The position numbers and the translations under genes were made by a program. Below are positions 1 to 12,677 of a DNA stretch of 64,000 nt, in pieces. This DNA comes from Pseudomonas sp. LS.1a (GTDB taxonomy: Bacteria; Pseudomonadota; Gammaproteobacteria; Pseudomonadales; Pseudomonadaceae). The notes under the pieces are model-generated. The model made no database searches. It saw only the letters and a list, made by a program, of their open reading frames with translations, and was not told where the DNA came from. The first letter of the stretch is position 1. Every line of letters begins with the position of its first letter. The stretch lies in contig NZ_CP092827.1 in the NCBI RefSeq assembly GCF_022533585.1, forward strand, positions 3,946,001 to 4,010,000, read 5' to 3'.

Positions 1-1242
1 AGGCACCAGCCAGGCCAGGCCCTGGTCGCTCAGCGGCAGGTGCGCCATGAAGTCCGGCAGCACGTGGGCAATGCTGCTGCCCTTGATCGCATCGACCATG
101 CCGAACAGCAGCGACACCAGCATCACTGGCGCCAGGATGCGGGTTGGCGAGTTCCACAGGTCCTTCACGAAGCTCAGCCCGACCACCACGATGCACGGCG
201 GGTAGATCGCGGTGAGCACCGGGATCGAGAACATGATCAGCTTGGTCAGACCGAGGTTGGAGATCAGCAGCGAGAAGCCCGCCAGGATCACCACCAGTGC
301 GCGGTACGACAGCGGCAGGATCTGGCTGAAGTACTCGGCGCAGGCGCAGGTCAGGCCAACCGCGGTCACCAGGCAGGCCAGCGCAATCAGCACGGCGAGG
401 AAGCCGCTGCCCAACGAGCCGAAGGTGTGCTGCACGTAGGCATGCAGTACCGCCGCACCGTTGGTGGCGTCAGCGGCGATTTCGTGGCTGGTGGCGCCCA
501 GGCGGAACAGGCTGATGTACACCAGGGCCAGGCCGACACCGGCGATCAGGCCGGCAATGATGGCATAGCGGGTGATCAGCTTCGGCGACTCGACACCGCG
601 CGAGCGGATGGCGTTGACGATGACGATACCGAACACCAGGGCACCCAGGGTGTCCATGGTCAGGTAACCATCGGAGAAGCCCTTGGAGAACGCCGCGGCA
701 GCATAGGCCGGCTGCGCTTCACCAATGGTGCCGGCAGGCAGCGCGAAGGCAGCGATGCCCAGCACCGCCAGGGCGATGATCTTCAACGGCGCCAGGAAGC
801 GACCCACGGTGTCGAGCAGCTTGCCCGGGTACATGGACACGGCCAGTACCACCAGGAAGTACACCAGGCTGTAGATGAACAGCGCCAGCGGGCTTTCGCC
901 GGTCAGCGGTGCAACACCCACTTCGAACGACACGGTCGCGGTACGCGGGGTGGCGAACAGCGGGCCGACCGACAGGTAGCACACGGCCGCCAGCAGGCCA
1001 CCGAAGAACTTGCCGATGGGGCTGCTCAAGGCATCCATGCCGCCGCCGACCTTGGCCAGGGCAACCACGGTGATGACCGGCAGGCCCACGGCAGTAACCA
1101 GGAAGCCCAGGGCGGCCATCCACACGTGCGGACCAGACTGCAGGCCGACGATAGGCGGGAAGATGATATTGCCCGCGCCTACGAAAAGCGCAAACGTCAT
1201 AAAGCCAAGTGCCAGAATGTCCTGGCCTTTTAAAACTTTCAT
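1..1242 (-). CDS. brnQ: Branched-chain amino acid transporter BrnQ (3' end cut by window)
   Basis: Sodium- or proton-coupled inner-membrane carrier for leucine, isoleucine and valine (LIVCS family). The ATG at 1242 opens with [20 protein letters not shown] followed by [17 protein letters not shown], the conserved first-helix signature of BrnQ. Hydrophobic segments recur throughout the 414 codons present. The frame is open to base 1 and the family is about 437 residues, so only the last 20-odd residues are missing. It is transcribed leftward from the gap that also holds a REP pair. No regulatory site was recognised upstream. The family call is secure. Confidence 0.93.
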   Translation of the reverse strand, partial: MKVLKGQDILALGFMTFALFVGAGNIIFPPIVGLQSGPHVWMAALGFLVTAVGLPVITVVALAKVGGGMDALSSPIGKFFGGLLAAVCYLSVGPLFATPRTATVSFEVGVAPLTGESPLALFIYSLVYFLVVLAVSMYPGKLLDTVGRFLAPLKIIALAVLGIAAFALPAGTIGEAQPAYAAAAFSKGFSDGYLTMDTLGALVFGIVIVNAIRSRGVESPKLITRYAIIAGLIAGVGLALVYISLFRLGATSHEIAADATNGAAVLHAYVQHTFGSLGSGFLAVLIALACLVTAVGLTCACAEYFSQILPLSYRALVVILAGFSLLISNLGLTKLIMFSIPVLTAIYPPCIVVVGLSFVKDLWNSPTRILAPVMLVSLLFGMVDAIKGSSIAHVLPDFMAHLPLSDQGLAWLVP

Positions 1243-1551
1243 TTAAGGTAGTACCACACTGCTGAAATCGGGATTCGAGAAGGGATTTCCCCATGGGGTG
1301 GAGGAAATGCTGCCCGGCTTGATAAGCCAGACCCGTTTAGCGTGTCGTTCCCTTTTGGGGGACGGGCACAGAGTGAGCGCGTAGGGTAACTGTTTTGTCA
1401 CCTAAACGCACTGGCACAGTGCTGCTTGTCCGATGTGCGTATCTGTTTGTCGTCTGTGCAACCGGGACAGGGGGGATTATCCTCGCATTGAAACTTTCGT
1501 CTGCGTGAAAAACCCTATCAAACCCATCGAAAAATCCTTGCTGACTGTACT

Positions 1552-1644
1552 GGCCTCTTCGCGGGTTAACCCGCTCCCACAGGTACTTCACAATGCTCAA
1601 GGTTAGTGATTTCCGGTGGGAGCGGGTTTACCCGCGAAGGGGCC
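1552..1644. repeat. REP inverted pair
   Basis: Two arms with the cores cgcgggttaacccgctccca and tgggagcgggtttacccgcg face each other across about 30 bp. This is the P. putida-type REP palindrome, recurring at 14758, 41249 and 61896. Confidence 0.85.
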
Positions 1645-1675
1645 GGCCCAGGAATACCCAAACCCCGGAAACGAC

Positions 1676-1698
1676 AAAGGCCACCCGAAGGTGGCCTC
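1676..1698 (-). terminator. sucD terminator hairpin
   Basis: Read on the minus strand, GGCCACC-TTCG-GGTGGCC is followed by TTTGTCGTTT. It sits about 27 bases past the sucD stop and should end the suc operon transcript. Confidence 0.8.
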
Positions 1699-1723
1699 TG
1701 TGCGCGTGGGGGGTGTAGCAGTA

Positions 1724-2608
1724 TTACTTCTTGACTTCCCAGCCAGTCAGCTCGGCCAGGGCCTTGCCGATGTCAGCCAGGGAACGCACGGTCTTCACAC
1801 CAGCGTCCTGCAGGGCGGCGAACTTCTCGTCCGCAGTGCCCTTGCCGCCGGAGATGATGGCGCCAGCGTGGCCCATGCGCTTGCCCGCAGGTGCAGTAAC
1901 ACCAGCGATGTAGGAAACGACAGGCTTGGTGACGTTGGCCTTGATGTAGGCCGCGGCTTCTTCTTCAGCCGAACCGCCGATCTCACCGATCATGACGATC
2001 GCTTCGGTCTTCGGGTCTTCCTGGAACAGCTTCAGGATGTCGATGAAGTTGGAGCCCGGGATCGGGTCACCGCCGATGCCGACGCAGGTCGACTGGCCGA
2101 AACCGGCGTCGGTGGTCTGCTTCACAGCTTCGTAGGTCAGGGTGCCGGAACGCGAAACGATACCGACTTTGCCTGGCAGGTGGATGTGGCCTGGCATGAT
2201 GCCGATCTTGCACTCGCCCGGGGTGATGACACCTGGGCAGTTAGGGCCGATCAGGGTCACGCCCAGCTCGTCGCACTTGACCTTGGCATCCAGCATGTCC
2301 AGGGTAGGAATGCCTTCGGTGATGCACACGATCAGCTTGATGCCGCCGAAGGCAGCTTCCAGGATCGAGTCCTTGCAGAAAGGAGCCGGAACGTAGATGA
2401 CCGAAGCGTCAGCGCCGGTAGCTTCTACAGCTTCTTTCACAGTGTTGAACACTGGCAGGCCCAGGTGGGTGGTGCCACCCTTGCCTGGGGTTACACCGCC
2501 GACCATCTTGGTGCCGTAGGCGATGGCCTGTTCGGAGTGGAAAGTACCCTGCGAGCCGGTGAAGCCCTGGCAGATGACTTTGGTGTCTTTATTGATCAGG
2601 ACGCTCAT
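1724..2608 (-). CDS. sucD: Succinyl-CoA synthetase alpha subunit
   Basis: Catalyses, with SucC, the reversible conversion of succinyl-CoA to succinate with nucleotide triphosphate formation in the TCA cycle. The 294-residue length is normal. The N-terminal CoA-binding region ([13 protein letters not shown], about residues 15-27) and the active-site loop [14 protein letters not shown] are visible; His247 in that loop is the phosphorylated histidine of the family. The start ATG shares its base A with the sucC stop codon, so the two subunits are translationally coupled. It is the last gene of the sucA-sucB-lpdG-sucC-sucD run. Confidence 0.98.
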   Translation of the reverse strand: MSVLINKDTKVICQGFTGSQGTFHSEQAIAYGTKMVGGVTPGKGGTTHLGLPVFNTVKEAVEATGADASVIYVPAPFCKDSILEAAFGGIKLIVCITEGIPTLDMLDAKVKCDELGVTLIGPNCPGVITPGECKIGIMPGHIHLPGKVGIVSRSGTLTYEAVKQTTDAGFGQSTCVGIGGDPIPGSNFIDILKLFQEDPKTEAIVMIGEIGGSAEEEAAAYIKANVTKPVVSYIAGVTAPAGKRMGHAGAIISGGKGTADEKFAALQDAGVKTVRSLADIGKALAELTGWEVKK

Positions 2609-3774
2609 TACTTGCCCTCCGCAGCTTTGACAACTTGTTGAGCAGCGTCGGTCAGGCTGGTTGCCGCAATGATGTTCAAACCGCTTTCTGCCAGTACTTT
2701 AGCGCCCAGTTCGGCGTTGTTGCCTTCAAGGCGAACGACGACCGGAACTTTGACGCCGACTTCTTTCACTGCACCGATGATGCCTTCGGCAATCATGTCG
2801 CAGCGAACGATGCCGCCGAAGATGTTGACCAGTACGGCCGCGACATTGCTGTCGGACAGAATGATCTTGAACGCTTCGGTAACGCGCTCTTTGGTAGCAC
2901 CACCGCCAACGTCGAGGAAGTTGGCCGGCTTGCCGCCGTGCAGGTTGACGATGTCCATGGTACCCATGGCCAGGCCGGCACCGTTGACCATGCAGCCGAT
3001 GTTGCCTTCGAGGGCAACGTAGTTCAGTTCGAACTTGGCAGCGTGGGCTTCACGGGCGTCGTCCTGCGACGGGTCGTGGAAGGTTTTCAGCTTCGGCTGA
3101 CGGTACATGGCGTTGGCGTCGATGTTGATCTTGGCATCGAGGCAGTGCAGGTCGCCGTCGGCCTTGATCACCAGCGGGTTCACTTCCAGCAGGGCCAGAT
3201 CGTGATCCTTGAACAGCTTGGCCAGACCCACGAAGATCTTGGCGAACTGTTGAACTTGCTTGCCTTCCAGGCCCAGCTGGAATGCCAGCTCGCGACCCTG
3301 GAACGGCTGAGCGCCGACCAGCGGGTCGATGGTGGCCTTGAGGATCTTCTCAGGCGTTTCGTGAGCGACTTTCTCGATGTCCACGCCACCTTCGGTGGAG
3401 GCCATGAACACGATACGGCGGCTCGAACGATCGACTACAGCGCCCAGGTACAGCTCTTTGGCGATGTCAGTGCAGGATTCGACCAGAATCTTGGAGACGG
3501 GTTGACCGTTGGCATCGGTCTGGTAGGTAACCAGATTCTTGCCCAACCACTGTGCAGCGAACGCCTTGGCGTCTTCTTTGCTGCGAACCAGCTTGACACC
3601 GCCCGCTTTACCGCGACCACCGGCGTGAACCTGGGCTTTTACCACCCACTCGTTCCCGCCGATCTTGTCGCAGGCTTCTGCAGCTTGCTCAGGGGTATCG
3701 ACAGCGAAACCCTTGGAAACTGGCAGGCCGTACTCAGCGAACAGCTGCTTACCCTGATACTCGTGAAGATTCAT
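2608..3774 (-). CDS. sucC: Succinyl-CoA synthetase beta subunit
   Basis: Nucleotide-binding subunit of succinyl-CoA synthetase, 388 residues. It begins [19 protein letters not shown] and continues with an ATP-grasp domain (roughly residues 1-230), then a C-terminal ligase domain with FLDVGGGA and [10 protein letters not shown], both family signatures. It ends in the overlapping TAATG that starts sucD. A 172-bp gap separates it from lpdG upstream. Confidence 0.98.
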
Positions 3775-3946
3775 GCTTTTTACCGTCTTCGTTAGGTACT
3801 GCGCTTCGGCGCTGCGCCATCACTGGCGCCGCACCACCTGTGACCGTTGACCCCGGGTTTTCCCGTGTGATCCGGTCCGGCGGACTTTCCGCGGTGAGTC
3901 ATGCACGCAAGACTCACGACGGGCAGCCCGCCGTGGTTTCTTATAA

Positions 3947-5407
<1,461 letters not shown>

Positions 5408-5476
5408 CTACAAGCCGCGGACCGCGCGGCATGGCTTCCTGCGAAGCCAGGGCCGGCACGGTACGCAGCCAGAGGG

Positions 5477-6697
5477 TTAGATGTCCAGCAGCAGGCGAGA
5501 CGGATCTTCCAGCAGGTTCTTGATGGTGACCAGGAAGGTTACCGCTTCCTTGCCGTCGATCAGGCGGTGATCGTACGACAGCGCCAGGTACATCATCGGG
5601 CGAATCACTACCTGGCCATTGATGGCCATCGGGCGCTGGATGATGTTGTGCATGCCGAGAATAGCGGCCTGCGGCGGGTTGACGATCGGGGTCGACATCA
5701 TCGAACCGAAGGTACCACCGTTGGTGATGGTGAAGGTGCCGCCGGTCATCTCTTCAATGGCCAGCTTGCCGTCACGGGCCTTCTTGCCGAAGGTGGCGAT
5801 GCCGTTCTCGATTTCAGCCAGGCTCATCGACTCGGCGTTACGCAGTACCGGTACCACCAGGCCACGGTCGCTGGACACGGCAACGCCGACGTCGGCGTAG
5901 CCGTGGTAGACGATGTCGTTGCCGTCGATCGAGGCGTTGACAGCCGGGAAGCGCTTCAGGGCTTCGGTGGCAGCCTTGACGAAGAACGACATGAAGCCCA
6001 GGCGTACGCCGTTGTGGGTCTTCTCGAACAGGTCCTTGTACTTCGAACGCAGGGCCATGACTTCGGTCATGTCGACTTCGTTGAAGGTGGTCAGCATGGC
6101 CATGCTCGACTGGGCTTCGACCAGACGCTCGGCGATCTTGGCACGCAGGCGGGTCATCGGCACACGCTTCTCGGTGCGGTCGCCAGCGGCAACCACAACC
6201 GGGGCAGCAGCGGCAGCAGCGGCAGGCTTGGCAGCCGCAGCAGGCGCCGACTTCTTGTTGGCGACGGCAGCGACGACGTCTTCCTTGGTGATGCGACCAC
6301 CTTTGCCAGTGCCGGCAACGGTAGCCAGGTCGATGCCGTTCTCTTCAGCCAGCTTGCGCGCGGCCGGGGCGGCAACCGGGTCGTCTTCGCCAGCGTCGGC
6401 AGCAGCGGCAGCCGGGGCAGCAGCGGCCGGGGCGGCAGCTGGTGCAGCGGCGGCAGCACCGCCTTCAACGATCGAACCCAGCACTTCGTCGGACAGGACG
6501 GTGTCGCCCTCGCCCTTGACGATGGCGCCCAGCACGCCATCGGCGGTGGCCAGCACTTCCAGGACGACCTTGTCGGTCTCGATGTCGACGATCAGCTCGT
6601 CACGCTTGACGGCATCGCCCGGCTGTTTGTGCCAGGTGGCAACGGTGCCATCGGCAACCGATTCCGGGAAGGTTGGGGCTTTGATCTCGATAGCCAT
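5477..6697 (-). CDS. sucB: Dihydrolipoyl succinyltransferase (E2 of 2-oxoglutarate dehydrogenase)
   Basis: Core subunit that transfers the succinyl group from SucA to CoA. The 406 residues contain an N-terminal lipoyl domain with [11 protein letters not shown] (lipoylated Lys43), an Ala-rich linker (about 75-105 and again near 150-170), a peripheral subunit-binding domain (about 108-145) and the catalytic domain ending in SYDHRLIDG, with His377 as the acyltransferase histidine. An AAGGAAAC ribosome binding site precedes the ATG. It lies 42 bp after sucA. Confidence 0.98.
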
Positions 6698-6739
6698 TAT
6701 CTGTGTTTCCTTAAATTCGGTTTCAGGTGCGCGAAGGCA

Positions 6740-9571
6740 TTAAACAGTGAAGGCATCTTGCAGCAGTTTTTCCTGCTGCTCGGCGTGCTTCGATGCGTAA
6801 CCACAGGCTGGCGCGGCGGAAGCGTCGCGGCCGGCGTACTCCAGGACCAGTGCCTTGTTGAGGCGGCCCAGGATACGGCGCATGTGGTGCTGGCTGCTGT
6901 ACCAGGCGCCCTGGTTCATCGGCTCTTCCTGACACCAGACCGCATGCTTGAGGTTGGTGTAAGGCGCCAGGATTTCGACCAGGTCGTCCTCAGGGAACGG
7001 ATACAGCTGCTCGATACGCACGATGGCGATGTCTTCGCGGCCTTCGGCACGGCGTTTTTCCAGCAGGTCGTAGTAAACCTTGCCGCCGCACAGGACCAGG
7101 CGCTCGACCTTGGCCGGATCGAGGCTGTCGATTTCCGGGATGACGGTCTGGAACGAACCTTCTGCCAGGTCTTCCAGGGTCGAGATGGCCAGCTTGTGGC
7201 GCAGCAGCGACTTCGGCGTCAGGACGATCAGCGGCTTGCGCAGCGGACGGATGACCTGGCGACGCAGCAGGTGGTAGATCTGGGCCGGGGTGGTCGGTAC
7301 GCAGACCTGGATGTTGTGCTCGGCGCACAGCTGCAGGTAACGCTCCAGGCGCGCGGAGGAGTGCTCCGGGCCCTGCCCTTCATAACCGTGTGGCAGCAGC
7401 ATGGTCAGACCGCACAGACGGCCCCACTTGTGCTCGCCGCTGGTGATGAACTGGTCGATCACCACTTGCGCACCGTTGGCGAAGTCACCGAACTGGGCTT
7501 CCCAGATCACCAGCGCGTTCGGCGTGGTGGTCGAGTAGCCGTATTCGAAGGCCAGTACCGCTTCTTCCGACAGGAAGGAGTCGTACAGTTCGAATTGCGG
7601 CTGGCCCGGGAACAGGTTCTTCAGCGGTACGTAGGTGCTGGCGTCCTTCTGGTTGTGCAGCACCGCGTGACGGTGCGAGAAGGTGCCACGGCCGATGTCC
7701 TGACCGGTCATGCGGATCGGGTGACCTTCGAACTGCAGGGTGGCGTAGGCCATGGTCTCTGCATAACCCCAGTTGATCGGCAAGCCACCGGCCTGCATCT
7801 TCTGGCGATCTTCGTAGATCTTGGCGACCTGGCGCTGGACGACGAAGCCTTCCGGGATCTCCAGCAGCTTGGCCGACAGTTCCTGCAGGGTCTTGAGGTC
7901 GAAGCGGGTGTCGTGACGCGCGGTCCAGGCATGGCCCAGGTACGGACGCCAGTCGACGAACAGCTCACGGTTCGGCTCCTTGACCAGGCTCTTCACCACG
8001 TGCAGGCCGTTGTCCAGCGCGCTGCGGTATTCGTCGATCTTGGCCTGGGCGCGCTCGGCATCGATGCGGCCGGCCTGGATCAGTGCCTCGGCGTACAATT
8101 CACGCGTCGTGCGCTGCTTGCTGATCTGCTGGTACATCAGAGGCTGGGTGCCGTTCGGCTCGTCGGCCTCGTTGTGGCCGCGGCGGCGGTAGCAGACCAG
8201 GTCGATGACCACGTCACGCTTGAACTGCATGCGGTAGTCGATGGCCAGCTGGGTCACGAACAGCACGGCTTCCGGGTCGTCGCCGTTCACGTGCAGGATC
8301 GGCGCCTGGATCATCTTGGCAACGTCGGTGGCGTACTCGGTGGAGCGCGCGTCCAGCGGGTTGCTGATGGTGAAACCAACCTGGTTGTTGATCACGATGT
8401 GCACGGTGCCGCCGGTCTTGAAACCGCGGGTCTGCGACATCTGGAAGGTTTCCATGACCACGCCCTGGCCGGCGAACGCTGCGTCGCCGTGGATCGAGAT
8501 CGGCAGCACCTTGTCGCCAACGGTGTCGTTGCGGCGGTCCTGACGGGCGCGCACCGAACCCTCGACCACTGGCGAGACGATTTCCAGGTGGGACGGGTTG
8601 AACGCCATGGCCAGGTGCACTTCGCCGCCCGGGGTCATCACGTTCGAGGAGAAGCCCTGGTGATACTTCACGTCACCGGAGCCCAGCTCGTTCATCTTCT
8701 TGCCTTCGAACTCGTCGAACAGCTCGCGCGGGTTCTTGCCGAAGGTGTTGACCAGAACGTTCAGACGGCCACGGTGGGCCATGCCGATCACGACTTCCTT
8801 GGTGCCGTAGGAACCGGAACGCTGGATCATCTCGTCCAGCATCGGGATCAGGCTTTCGCCGCCCTCGAGGCCGAAACGCTTGGTGCCCGGGTACTTGGTG
8901 CCCAGGTATTTCTCAAGGCCTTCACCGGCGGTTACGCGCTCGAGCAAATGGGCCTGCACGTCAGCGGAAAACTCCGGACGGCCGCGCACGCTTTCCAGGC
9001 GCTGCTGGAACCAGCTGCGCTGCTCGGAATCGACGATGTGGGTGAACTCGGCGCCAATGGTGCGACAATATGTCTTCTGGAGCGCCTCGAAGATCTCGCG
9101 TAGGCTCGCCTCCTCTTTGCCGATGAACAGGTCGCCGGCACGGAAGGTCGTATCAAGATCGGCATTGGTCAAGCCGTAGTGATTGATCGACAGGTCTACG
9201 GGCGCAGGACGCTGCCACAACCCCAACGGGTCGAGCTTGGCAGCCTGATGGCCGCGCATACGATAGGCCTGGATCAGTCGCAGAACTTCAACCTGCTTCT
9301 TCTCGTGTTCACTGCTCACGCTCCCGGCGGATACCGGTTGGGCGCGGCGCTGGTTCTTTGCCAGCAGTACGAAATGGTCGCGGATTGTCGAGTGCGATAC
9401 ATCGGTAGCGGTGCTGCCGTCGGCGGGCAACTTCTGGAAGTAGGTGCGCCACTCTTCTGGCACAGCGTTAGGGTCGTGCAGGTAGAGCTCATAAAGCTCT
9501 TCCACATATGCAGCGTTACCACCTGAAAGGTGGGCGCTTTCCCACATGCGCTGCATCACGCTTTCTTGCAT
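6740..9571 (-). CDS. sucA: 2-oxoglutarate dehydrogenase E1 component
   Basis: Thiamine-diphosphate-dependent decarboxylase, 943 residues, the first step of the 2-oxoglutarate dehydrogenase complex. The N-terminal MWESAHLSGGNAAYVEELYE matches the short E1 segment that binds E2. HGDAAFAGQG and INNQVGFT mark the ThDP/Mg2+ region, and the C-terminal half carries the transketolase-like domain (SSARLERYLQL). The start at 9571 is preceded by GAGGGTGA. It heads the suc operon; the 245-bp gap to sdhB presumably holds the promoter, but no convincing sigma-70 pair stood out. Confidence 0.98.
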   Translation of the reverse strand: MQESVMQRMWESAHLSGGNAAYVEELYELYLHDPNAVPEEWRTYFQKLPADGSTATDVSHSTIRDHFVLLAKNQRRAQPVSAGSVSSEHEKKQVEVLRLIQAYRMRGHQAAKLDPLGLWQRPAPVDLSINHYGLTNADLDTTFRAGDLFIGKEEASLREIFEALQKTYCRTIGAEFTHIVDSEQRSWFQQRLESVRGRPEFSADVQAHLLERVTAGEGLEKYLGTKYPGTKRFGLEGGESLIPMLDEMIQRSGSYGTKEVVIGMAHRGRLNVLVNTFGKNPRELFDEFEGKKMNELGSGDVKYHQGFSSNVMTPGGEVHLAMAFNPSHLEIVSPVVEGSVRARQDRRNDTVGDKVLPISIHGDAAFAGQGVVMETFQMSQTRGFKTGGTVHIVINNQVGFTISNPLDARSTEYATDVAKMIQAPILHVNGDDPEAVLFVTQLAIDYRMQFKRDVVIDLVCYRRRGHNEADEPNGTQPLMYQQISKQRTTRELYAEALIQAGRIDAERAQAKIDEYRSALDNGLHVVKSLVKEPNRELFVDWRPYLGHAWTARHDTRFDLKTLQELSAKLLEIPEGFVVQRQVAKIYEDRQKMQAGGLPINWGYAETMAYATLQFEGHPIRMTGQDIGRGTFSHRHAVLHNQKDASTYVPLKNLFPGQPQFELYDSFLSEEAVLAFEYGYSTTTPNALVIWEAQFGDFANGAQVVIDQFITSGEHKWGRLCGLTMLLPHGYEGQGPEHSSARLERYLQLCAEHNIQVCVPTTPAQIYHLLRRQVIRPLRKPLIVLTPKSLLRHKLAISTLEDLAEGSFQTVIPEIDSLDPAKVERLVLCGGKVYYDLLEKRRAEGREDIAIVRIEQLYPFPEDDLVEILAPYTNLKHAVWCQEEPMNQGAWYSSQHHMRRILGRLNKALVLEYAGRDASAAPACGYASKHAEQQEKLLQDAFTV

Positions 9572-9816
9572 GCTTGGTCACCCTCGGTTAGGGGACTGAT
9601 CGGCGAGAGCCACAGCAAACCTGGAAAAGTCCGAATACAGCGACTGAACCACGCCACTTGGATCCTGCTGATTTTCCGGGTACCAGCCCGGAAGCCCCTG
9701 CTGGTCTCATATCTTCATAGGTAATGAACGCAGGCTTTGTGGGCCCTTGTTCGGGTTTTACCGCAGTGCGGGCTCACCACCCGCACCTCGGCTTACTGCA
9801 GGTACAACACTTTGTA

Positions 9817-10521
9817 TCAGGTACCGCTTTGCAGCAGCATGTTACGTACGTGGCCGATTGCCTTGGTCGGGTTCAGACCTTTCGGGCAAACGTTGACGCA
9901 GTTCATGATCCCGCGGCAGCGGAATACGCTGAACGGGTCATCCAGGGACGCCAGGCGCTCCTGGGTCTTGGTGTCACGGCTGTCGGCCAGGAAGCGATAG
10001 GCCTGTAGCAGTGCGGCGGGGCCCAGGAACTTGTCCGGGTTCCACCAGAACGATGGGCAGGAAGTCGAGCAGCAAGCGCACAGGATGCACTCGTACAGGC
10101 CGTCCAGCTTGTCGCGGTCTTCTGGCGACTGCAGGCGCTCGATGGCCGGCGCCGGGGTGTCGTTCTGCAGGTACGGCTTCACCTTCTCGTACTGCTTGTA
10201 GAAGATGCTCATGTCGACGACCAGGTCACGAATGACCGGCAGGCCCGGCAGCGGGCGCAGAACCAGCTTGTTGCCCTTCACCACCGCCGACAGCGGGGTG
10301 ATGCAGGCCAGGCCGTTCTTGCCGTTCATGTTCATGCCGTCGGAACCGCAAACGCCTTCACGGCAGGAGCGACGGTACGAGAAACCTTCGTCCTTTTCCT
10401 TGATCAGCGCCAACACATCGAGAACCATCAGGTCCTTGCCGCCGGTATCGACGTCGAACGACTCCATTTTTGGCGCCGAGTCGGTGTCCGGGTTGTAACG
10501 ATAAACTTCGACTTTCAACAT
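9817..10521 (-). CDS. sdhB: Succinate dehydrogenase iron-sulfur subunit
   Basis: Carries electrons from SdhA to the membrane quinone site. All three clusters are visible: CREGVCGSDGMNMNGKNGLAC-type spacing for [2Fe-2S], CILCACC...CP for [4Fe-4S], and CRGIMNCVNVCPKGLNP for [3Fe-4S]. I chose the ATG at 10521 (234 residues, MLKVEVYRYN) over the GTG at 10530, because the AAGGGTGG ribosome binding site ends about 5 bases before the ATG and would overlap the GTG. It lies 11 bp after sdhA and is the last gene of sdhCDAB. Confidence 0.97.
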   Translation of the reverse strand: MLKVEVYRYNPDTDSAPKMESFDVDTGGKDLMVLDVLALIKEKDEGFSYRRSCREGVCGSDGMNMNGKNGLACITPLSAVVKGNKLVLRPLPGLPVIRDLVVDMSIFYKQYEKVKPYLQNDTPAPAIERLQSPEDRDKLDGLYECILCACCSTSCPSFWWNPDKFLGPAALLQAYRFLADSRDTKTQERLASLDDPFSVFRCRGIMNCVNVCPKGLNPTKAIGHVRNMLLQSGT

Positions 10522-10532
10522 AGCAGCCACCC

Positions 10533-12305
10533 TTAGTAAGTCCGGACTTTTGGTTCGAAGGCTGGAACAGTCTTCGGCGCAAAGTTGACGCCGCGCTTGG
10601 CAACGCGCTTCTCACCCGGGTAGTACAGGGTGTGGCACAGCCAGTTTTCGTCGTCACGGTCTTCGAAGTCTTCACGGGCGTGAGCGCCGCGGGACTCTTT
10701 ACGGGCTTCGGCCGCGATGGCGGTAGCTTCGGCGACTTCCAGCAGGTTCTGCAGCTCCAGCGCTTCGATACGCGCAGTGTTGAAGGCCTGGGACTTGTCG
10801 TTGATCTTGACGTTGGCAATACGGTCACGCAGGCCGGCCAGCTGCTCGATACCCTTCTGCATGTATTCGCCAGTACGGAATACACCGAAGTAGTTCTGCA
10901 TGCAGCTCTGCAGTTCGCGCTTGAGGCTGGCAACGTCTTCGCCAGTGGTACGCTCGTTGAGCTTGTTCAGGCGGTTCAGGGCAACATCGATATCGGTGTC
11001 GCTGGCGTCGCGGTATTCCACGCCGTCGGACAGCGATTTTTCCAGGTGCAGGCCAGCGGCACGACCGAATACCACCAGGTCGAGCAGCGAGTTGCCACCC
11101 AGACGGTTGGCACCGTGGACCGATACGCACGCCACTTCACCCACGGCGAACAGACCCGGGATGATGTGGTCCTTGCCTTCGGCGTCCATGGTGATGGCCT
11201 GGCCATGAATGTTGGTGGCAACGCCGCCCATCATGTAGTGGCAGGTCGGTACGACCGGAACCGGCGCGACCACCGGGTCGACGTGGGCGAAGGTCTTGGA
11301 CAGTTCGCAGATACCTGGCAGGCGGCTGTGCAGCACTTCCTCGCCCAGGTGGTCCAGCTTCAGCAGTACGTGGTCCTTGTTCGGGCCCACGCCGTTGCCG
11401 GCGATGATTTCCTTGACCATGGAACGGGCAACCACGTCGCGGCCGGCCAGGTCTTTCGCGTTCGGCGCGTAACGCTCCATGAAGCGCTCGCCGTGGGCGT
11501 TGATCAGGTAGCCACCTTCACCGCGGCAACCTTCGGTAACCAGTACACCGGCGCCGGCGATGCCGGTCGGGTGGAACTGCCACATCTCGATGTCCTGCAC
11601 CGGCACGCCTGCACGCAGCGCCATGCCGATACCGTCACCGGTGTTGATCAGGGCGTTGGTGGTGGAGGCGTAGATACGACCGGCACCGCCAGTGGCCAGA
11701 ACGGTGGCCTTGGACTTGATGTACATGGTTTCGCCGGTTTCGATGCAGATCGCGATCACACCGACGAACGCGCCGTCCTGGTTCTTCACCAGGTCAACAG
11801 CGTAGTACTCGTTGAGGAAGGTAGTGCCGGCCTTCAGGTTGCCCTGGTACAGGGTGTGCAGCAGCGCGTGACCGGTACGGTCGGAAGCAGCACAGGTACG
11901 GGCGGCCTGGCCACCTTTACCGAAGTCCTTGGACTGGCCACCGAACGGACGCTGGTAGATGCGACCGGTTTCGGTACGCGAGAACGGCAGGCCCATGTGG
12001 TCCAGCTCGAAGACCGCAGCCGGGCCTTCCTGACACATGTATTCGATAGCGTCCTGGTCACCGATGTAGTCGGAGCCTTTGACGGTATCGTACATGTGCC
12101 AGCGCCAGTCGTCGTTCGGGTCGGCCGAAGCGATGGCGCAGGTGATGCCGCCCTGGGCGGATACAGTGTGCGAACGGGTCGGGAAGACCTTGGTGACCAC
12201 GGCAGTCTTGTGACCGCCTTGAGCCAGCTGCAGCGCAGCGCGCATGCCGGCACCGCCGCCACCGATGATGATGGCGTCGAAGGAAATGGTTGGAATGCTA
12301 GCCAT
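10533..12305 (-). CDS. sdhA: Succinate dehydrogenase flavoprotein subunit
   Basis: Oxidises succinate to fumarate; 590 residues, the normal length. The dinucleotide motif [13 protein letters not shown] is near the N-terminus, and [10 protein letters not shown] contains the histidine that binds FAD covalently. [11 protein letters not shown] and the C-terminal [12 protein letters not shown] are family signatures. It follows sdhD by 3 bp and is part of sdhCDAB, acting at the cytoplasmic face of the inner membrane as complex II. Confidence 0.98.
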   Translation of the reverse strand: MASIPTISFDAIIIGGGGAGMRAALQLAQGGHKTAVVTKVFPTRSHTVSAQGGITCAIASADPNDDWRWHMYDTVKGSDYIGDQDAIEYMCQEGPAAVFELDHMGLPFSRTETGRIYQRPFGGQSKDFGKGGQAARTCAASDRTGHALLHTLYQGNLKAGTTFLNEYYAVDLVKNQDGAFVGVIAICIETGETMYIKSKATVLATGGAGRIYASTTNALINTGDGIGMALRAGVPVQDIEMWQFHPTGIAGAGVLVTEGCRGEGGYLINAHGERFMERYAPNAKDLAGRDVVARSMVKEIIAGNGVGPNKDHVLLKLDHLGEEVLHSRLPGICELSKTFAHVDPVVAPVPVVPTCHYMMGGVATNIHGQAITMDAEGKDHIIPGLFAVGEVACVSVHGANRLGGNSLLDLVVFGRAAGLHLEKSLSDGVEYRDASDTDIDVALNRLNKLNERTTGEDVASLKRELQSCMQNYFGVFRTGEYMQKGIEQLAGLRDRIANVKINDKSQAFNTARIEALELQNLLEVAEATAIAAEARKESRGAHAREDFEDRDDENWLCHTLYYPGEKRVAKRGVNFAPKTVPAFEPKVRTY

Positions 12306-12308
12306 GGA

Positions 12309-12677
12309 TCAGATACCCCAGAGAATCTGCACACCCCAGACGAAGTAAGCGAACATCGCAACGCCGCATACCGCCTGGAACAGGAAACGAATCGCAGTTG
12401 CCGACTTGCCGAACGACATTGGCGTCAGGTAGTCGGTTGCAATGGTCCACATGCCGACCCAGGCGTGAGCGCCCAGGGCAACGAGGGCCAGCAGACTGAA
12501 GATCCGCATCGCGTTGTTGGAGAACAGACCATGCCACTGGGTGTAGTCGATGCCTGGGTGGGCGACCACGTAGCCGATCAGGAAGAGGAAGTAAGCCGCG
12601 AGAACGACCGCAGAAACGCGCTGCGCCATCCAGTCATAGAGGCCCGAACGCGACAGGTTCGTGACATTGGTTACCAT
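12309..12677 (-). CDS. sdhD: Succinate dehydrogenase membrane anchor subunit
   Basis: A 122-residue hydrophobic anchor with three predicted membrane helices (around VVLAAYFLFLIGYVV, IFSLLALVALGAHAWVG and FLFQAVCGVAMFAYFVW). It contributes to heme b and ubiquinone binding. The ATG at 12677 gives MVTNVTNLSRSG, the usual Pseudomonas start; a TTG two codons upstream is less likely. The start overlaps the sdhC stop by 7 bases. Confidence 0.95.
   Translation of the reverse strand: MVTNVTNLSRSGLYDWMAQRVSAVVLAAYFLFLIGYVVAHPGIDYTQWHGLFSNNAMRIFSLLALVALGAHAWVGMWTIATDYLTPMSFGKSATAIRFLFQAVCGVAMFAYFVWGVQILWGI

Larger units (their letters stand above)
1243..1723. other. Intergenic gap between brnQ start and sucD end
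   Basis: This 481-bp gap holds the brnQ promoter region, a REP inverted pair (about 1552-1644) and the sucD terminator hairpin. I see no credible gene in it; the short open frames here overlap the REP arms and lack a plausible start. Confidence 0.7.
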